A DNA stretch of 64,000 nucleotides from Metallyticus violacea (taxonomy: Eukaryota > Arthropoda > Insecta > Mantodea > Metallyticidae). The stretch lies in assembly GCA_030762175.1 (NCBI GenBank), contig CM060838.1, positions 16,723,501-16,787,500 on the forward strand, written 5' to 3'. Positions 25,755 through 37,286 of the stretch are shown here, piece by piece. Positions within the stretch are counted from its first letter, which is position 1. Each line of letters opens with the position of its first letter. A model generated the notes under the pieces. It did not search any database, had not been told where the DNA came from, and saw only the letters and a program-made list of their open reading frames with translations. Made by a program: the position numbers and the translations under genes.

Positions 25755-26673
25755 GTTTGCTTCTCTATACGTGTAAATAAAACATTATTGCATCTATACT
25801 TCGAAATATCGTTTATACTTATGGAGCGTTCTTCTGGATACCGCCTCAATATTGTATTCATTGTACATATTAATCTTTCATGGTACTAAACCCCACTGGA
25901 AAAAAACTTCACTTGTACACAGATACTAAGAACAATGAACGGGTGTTAGCGTTGAAAGGTATCATCCACTCTTGGGATCAACACCAGGTTCTCTTCAAAC
26001 TATTTAACATAACATGCTTAGAATCAGAGATACCAGTACTTCTTCTACCTATACACTTCAAGAACATGAATTTCTCATTGTGTTTTATAGCGTTCATAAA
26101 AACATATTGCTTTTATGTGAAAAAGCATTATTTATAGTATTCTGTATATAACAAATGTACAAAATTAAAACATTTTCCTATTACTCATTTGTATTTTGTA
26201 AAACATGTAAATGATTATCAAACTCAAAATATTAGAAAACTTTGATAAAAGATGCTTAACAGTAGATTAAATTTTACTACTTCAAGGTGCGTTAATTAAT
26301 ATTTTTGACAGCATTACAGCTTGAGTATATGAACATCTGTTTTAGTTGACATTGTTTGTTTCTGTAGCTGAGAGAAGAGATTTAATTAGAAAATGGAATA
26401 ACATTAGATGTGAGGATGGTACTGATATAACAATTCTCTGTCATCTTATCCAACGCATGCTACATAATAGTTGAGTGAATAAATTAAACGAAAGGTTCTG
26501 CAAAGTCACCAGGATGGGTGTGCAACAAAGGTACTACGGTTTCACCCCTTTATAGAATACTTTTTGTGTTGCGCAAAATTAAGAGAGTGAGGAAAACTAC
26601 ACGTCATTTTATTTATTTAAATTAAAAGGTATATATATTGCGACAGAGGCAGTAAACAGTTCGCAGAAGCCGT

Positions 26674-26808
26674 TGTAAGTTCGACGTTGCTGAGGCACGC
26701 AGTTGTAAGATCTACACGCGGCAAAAAACATGCAGTTCCCAGTACTCATTATAAGTTCGACTTTCAATTTCATGCTCCGGCACTCATCTGTAAGTTTCAC
26801 ACGCGGCA
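26674..26808. repeat. Degenerate direct duplication
   Basis: Two units share the pattern TRTAAGTTCGAC..GGCAC..TGTAAG..ACACGCGGCA: unit one at 26674-26723 and unit two at 26750-26808. The spacing between shared blocks differs, so the units have diverged by indels. It lies inside the putative LTR. Confidence 0.7.
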
Positions 26809-26878
26809 GCTAAGTTTGTATCGGCATAACTAGGTCTATCCTATGCAAAATACCAGAGGACGCGAAATAATTTGCAGA

Positions 26879-26884
<6 letters not shown>

Positions 26885-26911
<27 letters not shown>
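26885..26911. repeat. (TA)n microsatellite
   Basis: Pure TA dinucleotides, about 13 units. Confidence 0.95.
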
Positions 26912-27072
26912 CACCTCGCGTGCTTATTTACACTATAGAAACCCGCTCCCAATCCTTTTGAGTAAGAGTCAACAAAATAGCAGAATTCACCCTGAGAAAT
27001 TGTTCTCAAATGAAACGTGGGGCAATAACACCGAAGCGACCTATAATCAGTTTATAAAACCATTTCAAATTT

Positions 27073-27088
27073 TTGGGCCCAACGTGGG
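27073..27088 (+). other. Putative tRNA-Lys primer-binding site
   Basis: TTGGGCCCAACGTGGG differs from the lysine-tRNA PBS used by many gypsy-like elements by a single-base deletion. It is strong as a motif but isolated, because no retroelement gene accompanies it. Confidence 0.4.
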
Positions 27089-27759
27089 TAAACAGCAACA
27101 ACGACATCAATGGTAACAACACCCACACCAAACCGCTTCAAAATATGGAGCCGAGCGCGGCTGCCATACCAACCCGCTTCAGGCTGTTGCTGAAAAATTT
27201 AAGGAACAAGTCCCTACCTCAAATATAACCTCAAAAGATGTATTTTAGAAAAATAAATTTGTTTTCAACGTTCCGTAAATATTATTAAGTAGTTTATAAT
27301 ATTTATATTGTTAATTTGTGCTAAACACCTTACAGCAAGAAAATGACTTGGCTTCAATTTAGTCATAAATTCAAACTACTACACCTGCTATATACGTTTT
27401 AACAGAACACAACATACACATTCTAAGTAAAAATATTACAACGGGTTCAGTGTCTTCCGAAGATTTAGAAGGCGCTATCATCTCCTATAAAGGAACTAGA
27501 GGCACTATGGACAGCCAGAAGGACAAACCCCCCTTCCTATTGAATTGATTTAATTTACTTCATATTCCAAATGTACATCTAGCCAATATGATAGTATGAC
27601 AGGAGATAGTACATATTATAAAGACAACTATTTTAGCATGATATTATAAATCTAAACAAGGTTCCAATGCAGTAAACAGTACTCTCCTAGTATGGTTAAC
27701 TTACCCTTCCTACTTCTCCATTGATCATACCCATTTATACGTAATACTGAATGAAAAAC

Positions 27760-27922
27760 CCCCAAATTCCTAATTTGTTAATGGTCCTTAAATGTTTTCT
27801 TTTCCAATATTTAGCTATTTTTATTCTATTACACCCCTCTTTCAATTCTCAGTTCCTTGACACATAAATAAGACAGGAATAACATTTTCTTCATTACCAC
27901 AAATCAGACATACATTCTGACT
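27760..27922 (-). mobile_element. LINE 3' fragment (C-terminal CCHC)
   Basis: On the minus strand, starting just next to the mariner, the frame reads QNVCLICGNEENVIPVLFMC and then QGTEN before a stop. The spacing C-x2-C-x7-x-x4-C is exactly that of the C-terminal CCHC finger that follows reverse transcriptase in jockey/CR1-like LINEs; the His is Pro here. Further frame pieces follow, broken by stops. The interrupted upstream part would lie beyond the mariner, above 29209, where the frame ..LYV is compatible but too short to prove. Confidence 0.45.
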
Positions 27923-29209
27923 TACGAGGGTAGGTTCATAAGTTTCCGGCCTAACCATTTTCTAGGTATGATAAAGACAAAAACTATATTTCACTTTTAA
28001 ATATATTTACCTTTTATTGTAATATACTTCTCACATCTTTGAATTAACATTTCAAATCCCCCCAAATAGTCAGAAGTCTTGTCTGCAAAATGGACATAAA
28101 CAGCATCCATCACTTCTTCGTCACACTTAAATTTCTTTCTTCGAAGGTCCTTCTTTTGAGAAGAGGAAATAGTCACTCGGAGCTAGATATAGTCTGTAGG
28201 ATGGATGGTTGATCTCCTTGAAGCCACATTTTTTCACAGTTTCCATTGCAACAAGAGTTATGTGCACAGGCGCGTTGTCGTGGATAAGGTGCACACCACC
28301 ACTCAGCTTTCCTCGCCTTTTCTCTTTGCTGGAAGCACGTGGTCTGTGCAGTAGGCCAGCATAGCAATCCCCATTTACTGTGGTGTTCCTCTCCTTGAAG
28401 TCAACGAACAGTATTCATTCCTTCACAATCCCAAAAGGTTGTGGCCATGATCTTACTGGTTGACTGAGTGACCTTGGCTTTCAGAAGGGGTGCTTTGCCA
28501 GGTTTACGCCACTCCATTTATTCTCTTTTGGACAAAGGATCACAGTAGAGGACCACAGTTGCATCTCTTGTAACAATGGTTTGCAGAACTTGTTTCTGCT
28601 GCCACAGCAATACCCCAAAAATGCCTGACGACAGATGACTCGTTGCTGCTTTTGGATTGCGGAAAGAAGTCTAGGCACCTACCCATCTTGCACTAACCTT
28701 ATTAATGTTTAAATGTTAATTAATAATTCCAAGCACTGTTGGTTTAGAAAAGCCCAAGATTGTAGCTATTTCTTTAATTTTGAGCCGCCGGTCTTCGATA
28801 ATTTCTCCTTCCACAAGAACGATGTTTTTAGGAACGAGCACCTTCAAGGGCCGACCTGCACGCTCTTCGTCTTCAATGCTTTCTCGACCCATTCGAAAAA
28901 GCTTGGCCCATTCTTTTATGGTAGAATATGAGAGGGTTGCTTCCCCATATACACCATTCAATCGCTGTTTACTTTCATTTCCTTCTTTTGTGAAGAGCTT
29001 AATAATAGCTGGATATTCCTTTTTGAACTTATAACAATCTTCTACACATAGCGTTCTTTATGCAGCTATATCTGAACAACTGAACATAACGGAGCGGTAG
29101 TTAAGATGCAATTATTTACTTAACAGATAAGGTGTAACACCAGATAAGGGTTTTGTGAAGGCGATAAGCCTTAACGGCGAGGCTGGAAATTTATAGACCT
29201 ATCCTCGTA
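27923..29209 (-). mobile_element. Mariner element with clear TIRs
   Basis: TA target duplications (27923-27924, 29208-29209) flank inverted repeats of about 27 bp: left CGAGGGTAGGTTCATAAGTT.., right (reverse complement) CGAGGATAGGTCTATAAATT... Total length is 1287 bp. The minus-strand transposase is broken but readable: VYGEATLSYSTIKEWAKLFR and ESIEDEERAGRPLKVL (helix-turn-helix and linker), ATILGFSKPTVLGIIN, VNGDCYAGLL, the second catalytic block HDNAPVHITLVAMETVKKCG, and a C-terminus LRRKKFKCDEEVMDAVYVHF. At least two frameshifts and several stops are present. Family members are typically about 340 residues. The element seems to have jumped into the LINE fragment that abuts its left end. 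Confidence 0.92.
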
Positions 29210-31369
29210 ACTATACGTACAGTTGTGGAAAAATAATTATTAATATCAAATCAATTTTTTACCATTCTTCATCAGTTCCCCACTATTCACCTTTATAAGA
29301 TCATCTCTATTCTCTTATGTACTCTTTCTAGTCAGTTACACTATTTCGGGTGCGATAAACAAACACTTCATAAGATAATTTCAAGCTGTTAACATGTATT
29401 TCGAAGATTATATAAACAAGAAGAGGTCAGATGGTGCTGGCTCAATATTATAAACTTTTTAAGCAATTCTTTGAACGCAGTTTATCAAATTCTTACGTCT
29501 TTGCTGATTTGAGGTTAATCTTAAAATCATACCTAATTATAATTTCTGCACTTCTCTATTTAGTAATTACACATGTTTGAGATGGCAACTCTTACTCAAA
29601 TTGTACCATCATTAACGTCTTGATGAAAAGGGCTGAAAATATATTTTCTTTTGTGTATAGCTATTTTTTTTAACTGGAAAATTAAGTCTTTGTACTCTGC
29701 GAATCGCAAATGGTCTCAGTCAGAAGTAGCTTCTTTAGAAACTGTGAAAGTGGTGCTTTCCCATATTTAGATTGGAAGGAAACATTTATATTATGGGTCT
29801 GCAATGTGGCATGCGCAGGAATACACAATTTCTACTGTTTCTGCTCCTGAAATGCGGCAGTTTCTCAGACATGGAAGCGAATCTTATATCGCTGTAGAAA
29901 ATTACGAAGGGTTTAATGTTTCGCGCCACTAAAACAGACAGTTTTGGAAGCTGTGTCATTTTCGATGACCACCGCCAGGATACTAGGAATAGCTTGGAGT
30001 GATATGGGGTGATTTATATGAAAAAACTTGAGTTTATAGTTTGTATACAAACAGGTTGTTGATCTCTTAGGGAAGTTAGGGTGCATATCTTTTTGTGATG
30101 TTTGCCATTATAAGGTCGTGTGATTATTTTAAATAATATAGTCTGTGATTTCTGTGATTAACAAAATGTACATAAAGAGCGATTGATGTTATTGTTCGAT
30201 TGAACTGTTATTTAGTAAAAACTAGATCGAATTTTCCTTCTTTTGAAGAAAATTGTTGAAAGTTGTAAATCGAAATCAGTTCTTAGGTTAGAAAGTTAAG
30301 TTAAAATGTTTTACTAGATATTTCAATGAACGGTAGTATGATTTTGCTTCTTACTTATGTTGTTGTAAAACGTTTTAGAAAGTGTTCTGTTGCTGTCGTT
30401 TTACTTTATAAAGAAATGGAATATTAATGGTTTCGTAAAACTTAATAATTTGTGTAAAATAGAAAAAGACAATTTGTCAGTCAACCATAAAATTTGTTTC
30501 AAGAAACTGCATTTGTTTTGAAAAACTAAGGAATGCATTCATTTTTAAGTTCTCAATTAGATTGACGGTTGAAAAACACATTGAAACTTAAATAAAATCA
30601 TCAAATTTTAGTTCATTTAATAAACGCAGTTTGTTTTCTAGGCTTCCAAGGACTTAATTTTAGGAGTCATGATAAGAGAGAATAATCTGTAAATAAAGGC
30701 AACTGTTTAGAATAACTCAATAAAATAAAACGTATTAACAGTGACTTAAAAATTCTCTTAAATGAGCAGTTTGCATTTAGCGGTTTGTCTCCTGATATTC
30801 AAATTAATGACCTGAGAGATAAAGAAAGAAACATCAGTAACCTATTCGTCGCTTTGATACTTGATGATAGTTCTGATATCTAAATAATTAGTTCTTCGAT
30901 ACGCTGCTATTGATACTATAATTGAAGCATGATTTTTACATTTTAAAAACTCTGACCGTTCTGCAGTTATCTATACATATGCTATCAAAATCCCGAATGA
31001 TTTACGTTGAGGTTCAAAATTAGTCGCATAGCCACAGGCGGTGCAGCCTAACACATCAAGACCTGCAGGTAGCAGTTTGGGCAAACGATGTTTGTTCCCT
31101 GCGATGCTCATAAATGAAATTTAGTTATTTCACAATCTCCCAGTTTCTTAAAGCCAGTTGCTATAGGAACATTTTTCTCCAAGTATTCTAAAAGACTTAC
31201 TGCCCTAAATGAATATATAGGTCAAAGATTTCCTACATAATCAATTAGTAGAGACTGTTCATGAACATAGATAAGATATTATTGCTCATGAAACAGTGTC
31301 TGGAATGTTTCTGCTGAAGATGTTTTACCTCTTATCAAGAAATTTGATTTTAATTTATATATATATATA
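29210..31369. other. Intron stretch without features
   Basis: AT-rich intronic sequence with no exon, repeat motif or transposon homology that I can recognise on either strand. Confidence 0.5.
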
Positions 31370-31521
31370 TAATATAAATGAAAAATAAAAATAAAGTAAC
31401 ACTATTAAGAATGTAACAAATTAACAGTAATAATAAAAGTAGATAAGGATAAAACACTGAGAAAAAGTCACACTTGAAATTGCTACATTTCGAACTACTG
31501 CGAGTTCTTCAATGGCAAGAA
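31370..31521 (+). repeat. Dispersed repeat R1, copy 1
   Basis: It is similar over about 140 bp to 53231-53380. Shared blocks include ATAAAGTARCACTATTAA, AAGTCACACTTG and GAACTACT..GAGTTCT. The family is non-coding and unidentified. A short TA run precedes it here, and the second copy follows a region with a (TA)n foldback. Confidence 0.75.
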
Positions 31522-33960
31522 GCTAGAACAAATATCTCAGATTTATAGAAGTAGCTGAACTTAAATTCTTCAGTCTCCTGGACAGTAAGATTGTCCATTC
31601 TAATTTCGAAATTCACTAGCATCCTTGAAAGAACATTGGGCACACATTTCGATGTTCCTGTATTGAAAAGTGAATTTTCCTAAGTTTACATGGCGAAACA
31701 AATTGTTTTTCATCTCCATGAACATATATGAAATCTAGAATTGACAGCTGTATTCCGTCAAACACACAAACTTTGTACATTAGTTTTGACAACTTCTGCA
31801 ACAAGTAAGCGTTAATTTTATGCGATAAAGGCATTAAAACTACTTGAGAAACACGCAAACCCAGAAAATATTGCATTTTTGGCACAATCATTGAGAATGC
31901 GCTAGTATATATATTATACATCAGATCAATATTTGAATCGTTTATTTTAGAAAGCAGTTAAGTACCAAGCTGGCCAATTTCGGTTAAAAAAAATCTAGCA
32001 TCAGACTAAATGTTGTGATAGTGGTTTTAACATTTTTATTTAAATTGGTATATATTGTAATATTTTTTATCTAAAGACCTTTCGTTTATAGTTTTTAACT
32101 TTTCTGCAAAAAAAAAAAAAACTAAAAAAAAAATGTTTTACAGTTAACTGGTTTCTGCAATAAGCGACAGAGGCAAACACATTTTATGGCATAATTCTCG
32201 AATTTTTCAATATTTTGTCATAAAACCCGTACACTTGGAAAAAGAAAATATTTATAATTAGATTTAGACTGCGTTGCTAATAGAGATAATTAAAAGGGTA
32301 AAATCAGCAATGCCTACTGATCAAGGCAGATTTTAGAGTATTTATGTCTTGCTTCTCCTTGATATTGATGGAAACTAAAAATAATAATGAATAAATTTGG
32401 AACTCAGGCCGAAATATAAATGAAGAGTGCCCAAAATATTTAGGCTAAATATATTTTAGATTTTTGATAAACTTTTGAATGATGGAATATTGTAACATGT
32501 AAGCCTAAGTAATATTTTGGTAAGTAAACTTAATAAATTATATTTATAAACTTTACTTTTTCTGCAGGGTAGGCCATCTGGGTGGTAAATCGGGAGCACG
32601 ATCTTTTTACAGCAGTGTGAAATTTGGTTGAATGATTCAATCAATATTTGACTTTACCATCTATCACTTTTCCACAAGTGTTCTTCTTGTAACAAAACTC
32701 TTTGAAACTCTCTTTTTAGTCTTTAGGAGTGCTCTACCAGAGGTTTCGTCTGAGTTAGTAAGCTTTTTATATGAACAAGGTCACCATGTTTTGAAACTTC
32801 TGATATCTTGGGAGATATGTTTGTGAACAGTAAAACGTCTTGTTTTACCGACTTCCTCTATAAGTTCCACATATTCCACTTGAGTGTAAATTCAATCAAC
32901 TTTTTTTATAGCCAAAAGTCTCTGTTGTCATACAGTGAAATTATGGACTGTCAAATCGCCCTTTGTCACAAAGTTTCATCGGAAATCTAACAAGTGTGTG
33001 ATTTTTATTTTGTCCTGATGGACCATCACTATAAAGGGTCTGTTTCTTTACCATATTGGGTAACAAAAACACAAAACGTACTCCCTATTTACTACAGAAA
33101 CCAGCCAAGCAACGTCTCCTAACTACTTTTTGACCTAGATACGAAATTCGGTGTCATGCCTGACCATACAGGAGGACGTTGTTTGACAATTTTGGCACCA
33201 AAATGTGCCCACATCCGCATAGAAACACATTCTGCCACTAACCGTGTTTTTCCCCCTTGACTGGTTTCTGAAATAAACACTTTATTTGAAGTTAAGGTCA
33301 TTAACCTCTTTTCTAGAAAAAAAAAACCCAAGAGAACTGACCTTTAAAAATAAAGTAAGAATTTCGTCACATTTTCCCAGCTTTTTATATTTTTGCCTTC
33401 AGTTTTTCCATAATTTTTAACTTATTCATATCTATGGTTTTAGTATTAATATGCATTTTATAAGCTGTGAAACTTATTTAGTCTAAAGCACACAATTCTT
33501 TTCCTTTTGTAAACTTACTTGGAAATTAGTAAATTAAAAATAGTAATATATATTTATTCCTTTTTTTACAAAAGATATATAGATATATTTATATATGCCT
33601 TGCTGACTTGGTGTCAAGTCTAGATAGGGAAGTTATTTCTTAAAAATGTTAAATAATGTAAGAAATGTACGTAACTGAATATAAACCAAATATAGAATTT
33701 AAAATTGACGCACGAAATATTGGCTATATATTTATTTGCTTCATTTATTTATGTGTTGATTTATTCATTCGAAAATTCATTTTTCACTGATTTTAATGTA
33801 ACATTTATTGGCTAGTGGTCACGTGAAACATGAAGTATGAGGTTTGGATGAATAATACCGATGATTTGATAGGGACATTTTAATAAATGAAACTTAAAGA
33901 ATAGTCCTTAGGATATGCCCCTTAGTTATCGGTATTCAACTCACCCCCACCCCACCGCCA
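31522..33960. other. Intron stretch without features
   Basis: AT-rich with short spurious open frames. A slightly GC-richer piece at 33100-33330 has an open minus frame of 70 codons but no recognisable domain or splice context. Nothing else is seen. Confidence 0.5.
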
Positions 33961-34230
33961 CCGGTGGCCGAGGTCGTTAAGTCTCGGACTCGTGAGCGGG
34001 AGGTCTGGGTTCGAATACCGCCAGGACCGTCCTTCCTGACTGAGGTTTTTTCCAGGTTTTCCTCAGTCCTCATAAATGGCAAATGCCGGGGAGGTACCCT
34101 AAACATAGGCCTGGAACGATTCCTTCCATAAAATCCTTCCCCAACATATCATTTCATCTCATGTATCATCAGTGTCCATCGCCTGTGGTGCCTCTGTAGC
34201 AAAAACGGGCGTTAAACATTCATTTATTCA
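33961..34230 (+). mobile_element. SINE-A, full-length copy
   Basis: The tRNA-Leu/Ser-like head has an A-box TGGCCGAGGTCG (33965-33976) and a B-box GGTTCGAATAC (34008-34018), 31 bases apart. The body has CTGACTGAGGTTTTTTCCAG, GGCAAATGCCGGGGAGGTAC and AACATAGGCCTGGAACGATT. It ends GGGCGTTAAACATTCATTTA. At least four further copies or fragments occur in the window (10911, 18581, 53381, 57331), so this is the most abundant SINE here. No simple-repeat tail is present; the conserved ACGGGCGTTAAAC end is probably where the partner LINE's reverse transcriptase starts. Confidence 0.92.
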
Positions 34231-34727
34231 CCCTCCCCTTCCCCAAATGTGGCAAAGAAACGAAAGTGTACACTACAATGAATCAAAAATAAAACGTATA
34301 TCAATAAATTATCGACACTAAGACACAGAAAAAGACATTAAAATCACAAGATTCAGCTGGAAAACTCAACTTTGGGATGAAAATGGTGTTATCTACGTTG
34401 ATTTCCTGAAATATGGGACAACAACCAGTTTCATTAACGCTTCGAGCTCTAAAATAGCGACGAGAGAGGATTCGAAGTGAGAGAAACGTTTTCACTGCAA
34501 CACAACAATGCCAAGTCACTTATTTCACGTGCTACCACAGCAGCAACTGCTAAGTTGAATCTTCACCACATCATTCGTCTAGCATACAGTTCAGACTTGG
34601 TGTCTTGTGAAACAAAAGAATGCCTCACAAATAAGTTGAGACTCGGTTATGGTGATAAGAAAGTGGACTTCGTACTTAACGGCTTCACGAACCATATTCA
34701 TTGTTGGCACAAGCGTATCCAGTTCTG

Positions 34728-34945
34728 TAATCCCGGCCATGGTCGATGGATTTTTTCGCACGTAAAAATCCAAAGTATGGCTTCCTTCGGAAGGGAAGTA
34801 AATCCGTGGGTCCCGTGTCGTAATTTATGGCACGATAAAGAACCTCAAGCTTGAAAGAAGAGGCCTCTGAGCCCTTTTCTTGCCCTGATTTTAATGGGAC
34901 GCTGATGGCCTGAGATGTTAAAGAGCGTCCGTAAATAAACAACAA
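34728..34945 (+). mobile_element. SINE-B, 5'-truncated copy
   Basis: It begins within the region after the B-box and then follows the 24143-24426 copy: GGTCGATGGATTTTTTCG, GTGGGTCCCGTGTCGTA, GGCACGATAAAGAACCT, GGGACGCTGATGGCCTGAGA, and the tail AGAGCGTCCGTAAATAAAC. The tRNA head is lost, which is usual for an incomplete reverse transcript. Open frames across it on both strands are meaningless. Confidence 0.9.
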
Positions 34946-35305
34946 GAAAATCCAGTTTTATGGTAGCCATGTTGACTAATGACTACAGGAAATTAATGGA
35001 AATGTTTTAAGATTGTTTCTTCTTTCGTTTATTTCAATATTCCTGTCCAATTATGAATAACGCTTATAGGATTTTTTCTTCATAGTAATAAATTTTCTTT
35101 CGTAGATATTCTTAGTAAGTGACCTGCCTATATCCAGTTTGCTTTTATTACTTTTTAACTGTAAAATTTTTCGGCGATTCATAACAAAGAAACTTTCTTA
35201 GCAACAAAGTATTAGACAAAATATCGGTAAGGATATTTAATGTGCTTTGTTTCTTACAAGTCATATGTTTGGCTAAGCTTTCGAATCTGAGTAGCATAAA
35301 AAAAT

Positions 35306-35400
35306 TGAGGCCATGGTCGAAACTCGAACTTCTTCGGTTTACCGTGCCAATATTCCTACCATCTGTGATACCGTGATCTGCCTGATCACAGCCGATTCAA
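35306..35400 (-). mobile_element. Possible tRNA-like SINE head
   Basis: On the minus strand GATGGTAGGAATATTGGCAC followed by GTTCGAGTTTCGACC resembles a tRNA A-box/B-box pair. The sequence after it does not match SINE-A or SINE-B. It cannot fold into a complete tRNA by eye, so a SINE head is more likely than a tRNA gene. Confidence 0.3.
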
Positions 35401-35479
35401 CATCTGAGCCGATATACGCTGGAGAGATCTCTTAAGATAATCCCGTTGTGGAGATAAAAAAAAAATCAAATAATTAACC

Positions 35480-35640
35480 TTAATAATATGGTTAACTATT
35501 AAGCTTGGGGCTTTATGCTCGAAGGCTTCGAGTCACCTCTTACGGGTAAAAGATCTATGGATCGAGTCTCGGTCGTGACCTCGATTTTTCCTACCCGAGT
35601 GATTGCAAACCAGAAAATTTGACTAGCACCAGGGATCAAA
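35480..35640 (+). mobile_element. Possible tRNA-like SINE
   Basis: GGATCGAGTCTCGGTCGTGA (35558 onward) resembles a B-box and is followed by CCTCGATTTTTCCTACCCGA, reminiscent in arrangement of SINE-B after its B-box. The A-box is unclear and no second copy was found. Confidence 0.3.
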
Positions 35641-35922
35641 CCAAGGGCATCTTATATATTAAACTTGTACATTGTTCCTAAGCGAAATAGTTCGATTTTA
35701 CCGTGGTCAAACACATTTTATGTATTTCACTCGAACATTTACCAATAAAAAGGCATACAATTGCCAACTTTCGCGTTTGAAAGTAAATAATATGTGATTT
35801 GCAAACATCATGCATCTATATCTGTAAAAACAGGTCCCTGAACAAAATTATAGGCCTTTCACGCCTAAGAAACACCTTCATTTTCTGTCAGATGACGTTG
35901 GAAGCGACAGGCTTACAACCTG

Positions 35923-36012
35923 TCCTTCTGTCGGGAAATGGGTGTACTTGAAATTCTTTGGTAACTGAAACCTTCGTCACGGAAGGCGCCCATTTCCGGG
36001 ACGGAACGACGG
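35923..36012. repeat. Foldback repeat around GGGAAATGGG
   Basis: Left arm CTGTCGGGAAATGGGTGTAC (35930 region) and right arm GCGCCCATTTCCGGGACGGA (35986 region) are imperfect inverted repeats with a ~35-bp loop. The arms are GC-rich against an AT-rich background. The origin is unknown. Confidence 0.6.
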
Positions 36013-37088
36013 TACTAACTAACTGAACTTTATGCAAGGTACTAACATTCTACTTTTAAAATGAATCTCCAATTTGCGTTTAGTAGTTTATAAACAAATC
36101 TTTCACTTTTTCTTTGTCACATCAACCTGCATTCTATTAAGCCAATGAACGATTGCGCTGCATTGAAGAAATAATATAAAGGAAATAACGAAATGATTAC
36201 CTGGAGGGTTTGCTGTATCAATATCTTCGTGGAAGATGACTTATATTTGATAAATTGCGCCCTTGGTTTGAAAATTTGAGATAACTGCATTTGAACTATA
36301 TTTTCTTACCTATCTACTAAAAATGAGTCTTATTTAAAATTATTTTTTAAAATTATATATTTGAAATATAAATGATATGTACTTTAGACTTTTTGAAGCT
36401 GATGACAGATTATTTCCTGCAAGATTGCGCGACAGCTAGTCCATTTGGCTTATCACAAATACCGCTTATCTTGCAAGAGTTCTAACAACATTTAAAAACA
36501 TGCTACTTTTCTATTGGAGAACAACTTTCAATTGCTTGCGGGGGCAACTTCAAAGCCGTTCTTTGACGGAAACATAATAAAGCTCCATGGAAGAAATTTC
36601 TTAGTATTTTAATACATAAACATGTTATGTTACAAAATACCACCAGAGAAATATGAAGGCACACATATGTTAACAAAATACTTCCATATGCTTCTTGTCT
36701 TATGAAGTATTTCCATTCTCTCTACTTGATAGTATCAGTGAACTTATAGAAAGAGATATGCAATATAAGTATGTGAAAAATGTAAGCTTGCAAAAGAATA
36801 CATTTCTAAGCTCGTTCTTAACCTATCTATACACATACCCAAGTGTATCTCGTTCACAAAGAACATTATCAATACACCAGTATGTGAGCAGAAGTTTTTA
36901 AAATATTTACGTTCAAAGAATTATCCACTCTGAAAATATTGAAGATGGCTCACTTCACTTGATACTTTACACAAATAAAGCTTACTCTAACATTTACTGC
37001 GTCTGGAAATAGATGGTTCAGACCTTCTTTCCAAACGTCCATGTTAACTTAATCGACAGGATGGTGCAAAAATAAACAGGAATCTTAC

Positions 37089-37286
37089 CATTTCTTCATC
37101 CATGTGCGAGTCCATGAGTTCGCCGCGGGATAACCTCTGCATGGACTGGTGTCGCCGCATGGTGGACGACTCGCTCTCCAACATTTCCTGGTCCTCCTTC
37201 ATGTCGAAGCTGCGGCTTAGCTTGTGTGCCAGCTCCTGTAATGACCGGTCTCGAGAGCTCACCCCTACACTAGAAACTATCAAGCT
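37089..37286 (-). CDS. Whrn (dysc): Whirlin exon, linker before PDZ3
   Basis: The exon ends ATG|GTAAGA in phase 0, matching the next exon. The frame reads SSRDRSLQELAHKLSRSFDM, KEDQEMLESESSTMRRHQSM and QRLSRGELMDSHMDEEM. It is charged, rich in Ser, Glu, Met and Arg, and lacks a folded-domain signature, consistent with the variable linker between PDZ2/harmonin-homology and PDZ3 in whirlin. The 5' edge is uncertain. An in-frame TAG at 37287-37289 forms part of a CCATCTAG acceptor, which I chose (66 codons). A second acceptor, TTTCTAG, would start the exon at 37269. Composition and the conserved-looking ELAHKLSRSFD support it as coding. Upstream exons are not visible. Confidence 0.75.

Larger units (their letters stand above)
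26566..27088 (+). mobile_element. Decayed LTR retroelement end with PBS
   Basis: TTGGGCCCAACGTGGG at 27073-27088 equals the common tRNA-Lys primer-binding site TTGGCGCCCAACGTGGG except for one missing C. That suggests an LTR ends just upstream and the internal region begins here. The preceding ~500 bp is GC-richer than its surroundings and contains a degenerate direct duplication (26674-26808), as U3 regions often do. The internal part after 27088 is GC-richer to about 27210, but no gag or pol is readable and no second LTR was found. The left LTR border is a guess, from a TG at about 26566. Confidence 0.35.
20105..37088 (-). other. Whirlin 17-kb intron
   Basis: A phase-0 intron from ATG|GTAAGA at 37088 to TTTTAG at 20105. 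The joined reading frame is continuous across it. It is packed with transposon relics (mariners at 21.4, 24.5 and 27.9 kb, SINE-A and SINE-B copies, a LINE end and an LTR relic), all listed separately. The unlisted parts (20105-21389, 22271-24142, 25755-26565, 29210-31369, 31522-33960 and 36013-37088) show no exon or known repeat. Confidence 0.7.

Noticed and set aside
33119..33331. 70-codon minus open frame in GC-richer DNA
   Set aside because: No recognisable domain and no splice-site pair; kept only as a note.
34477..34945. 125-codon plus and 86-codon minus open frames
   Set aside because: Their 3' and 5' parts fall in the SINE-B copy; no domain, and no splice context.
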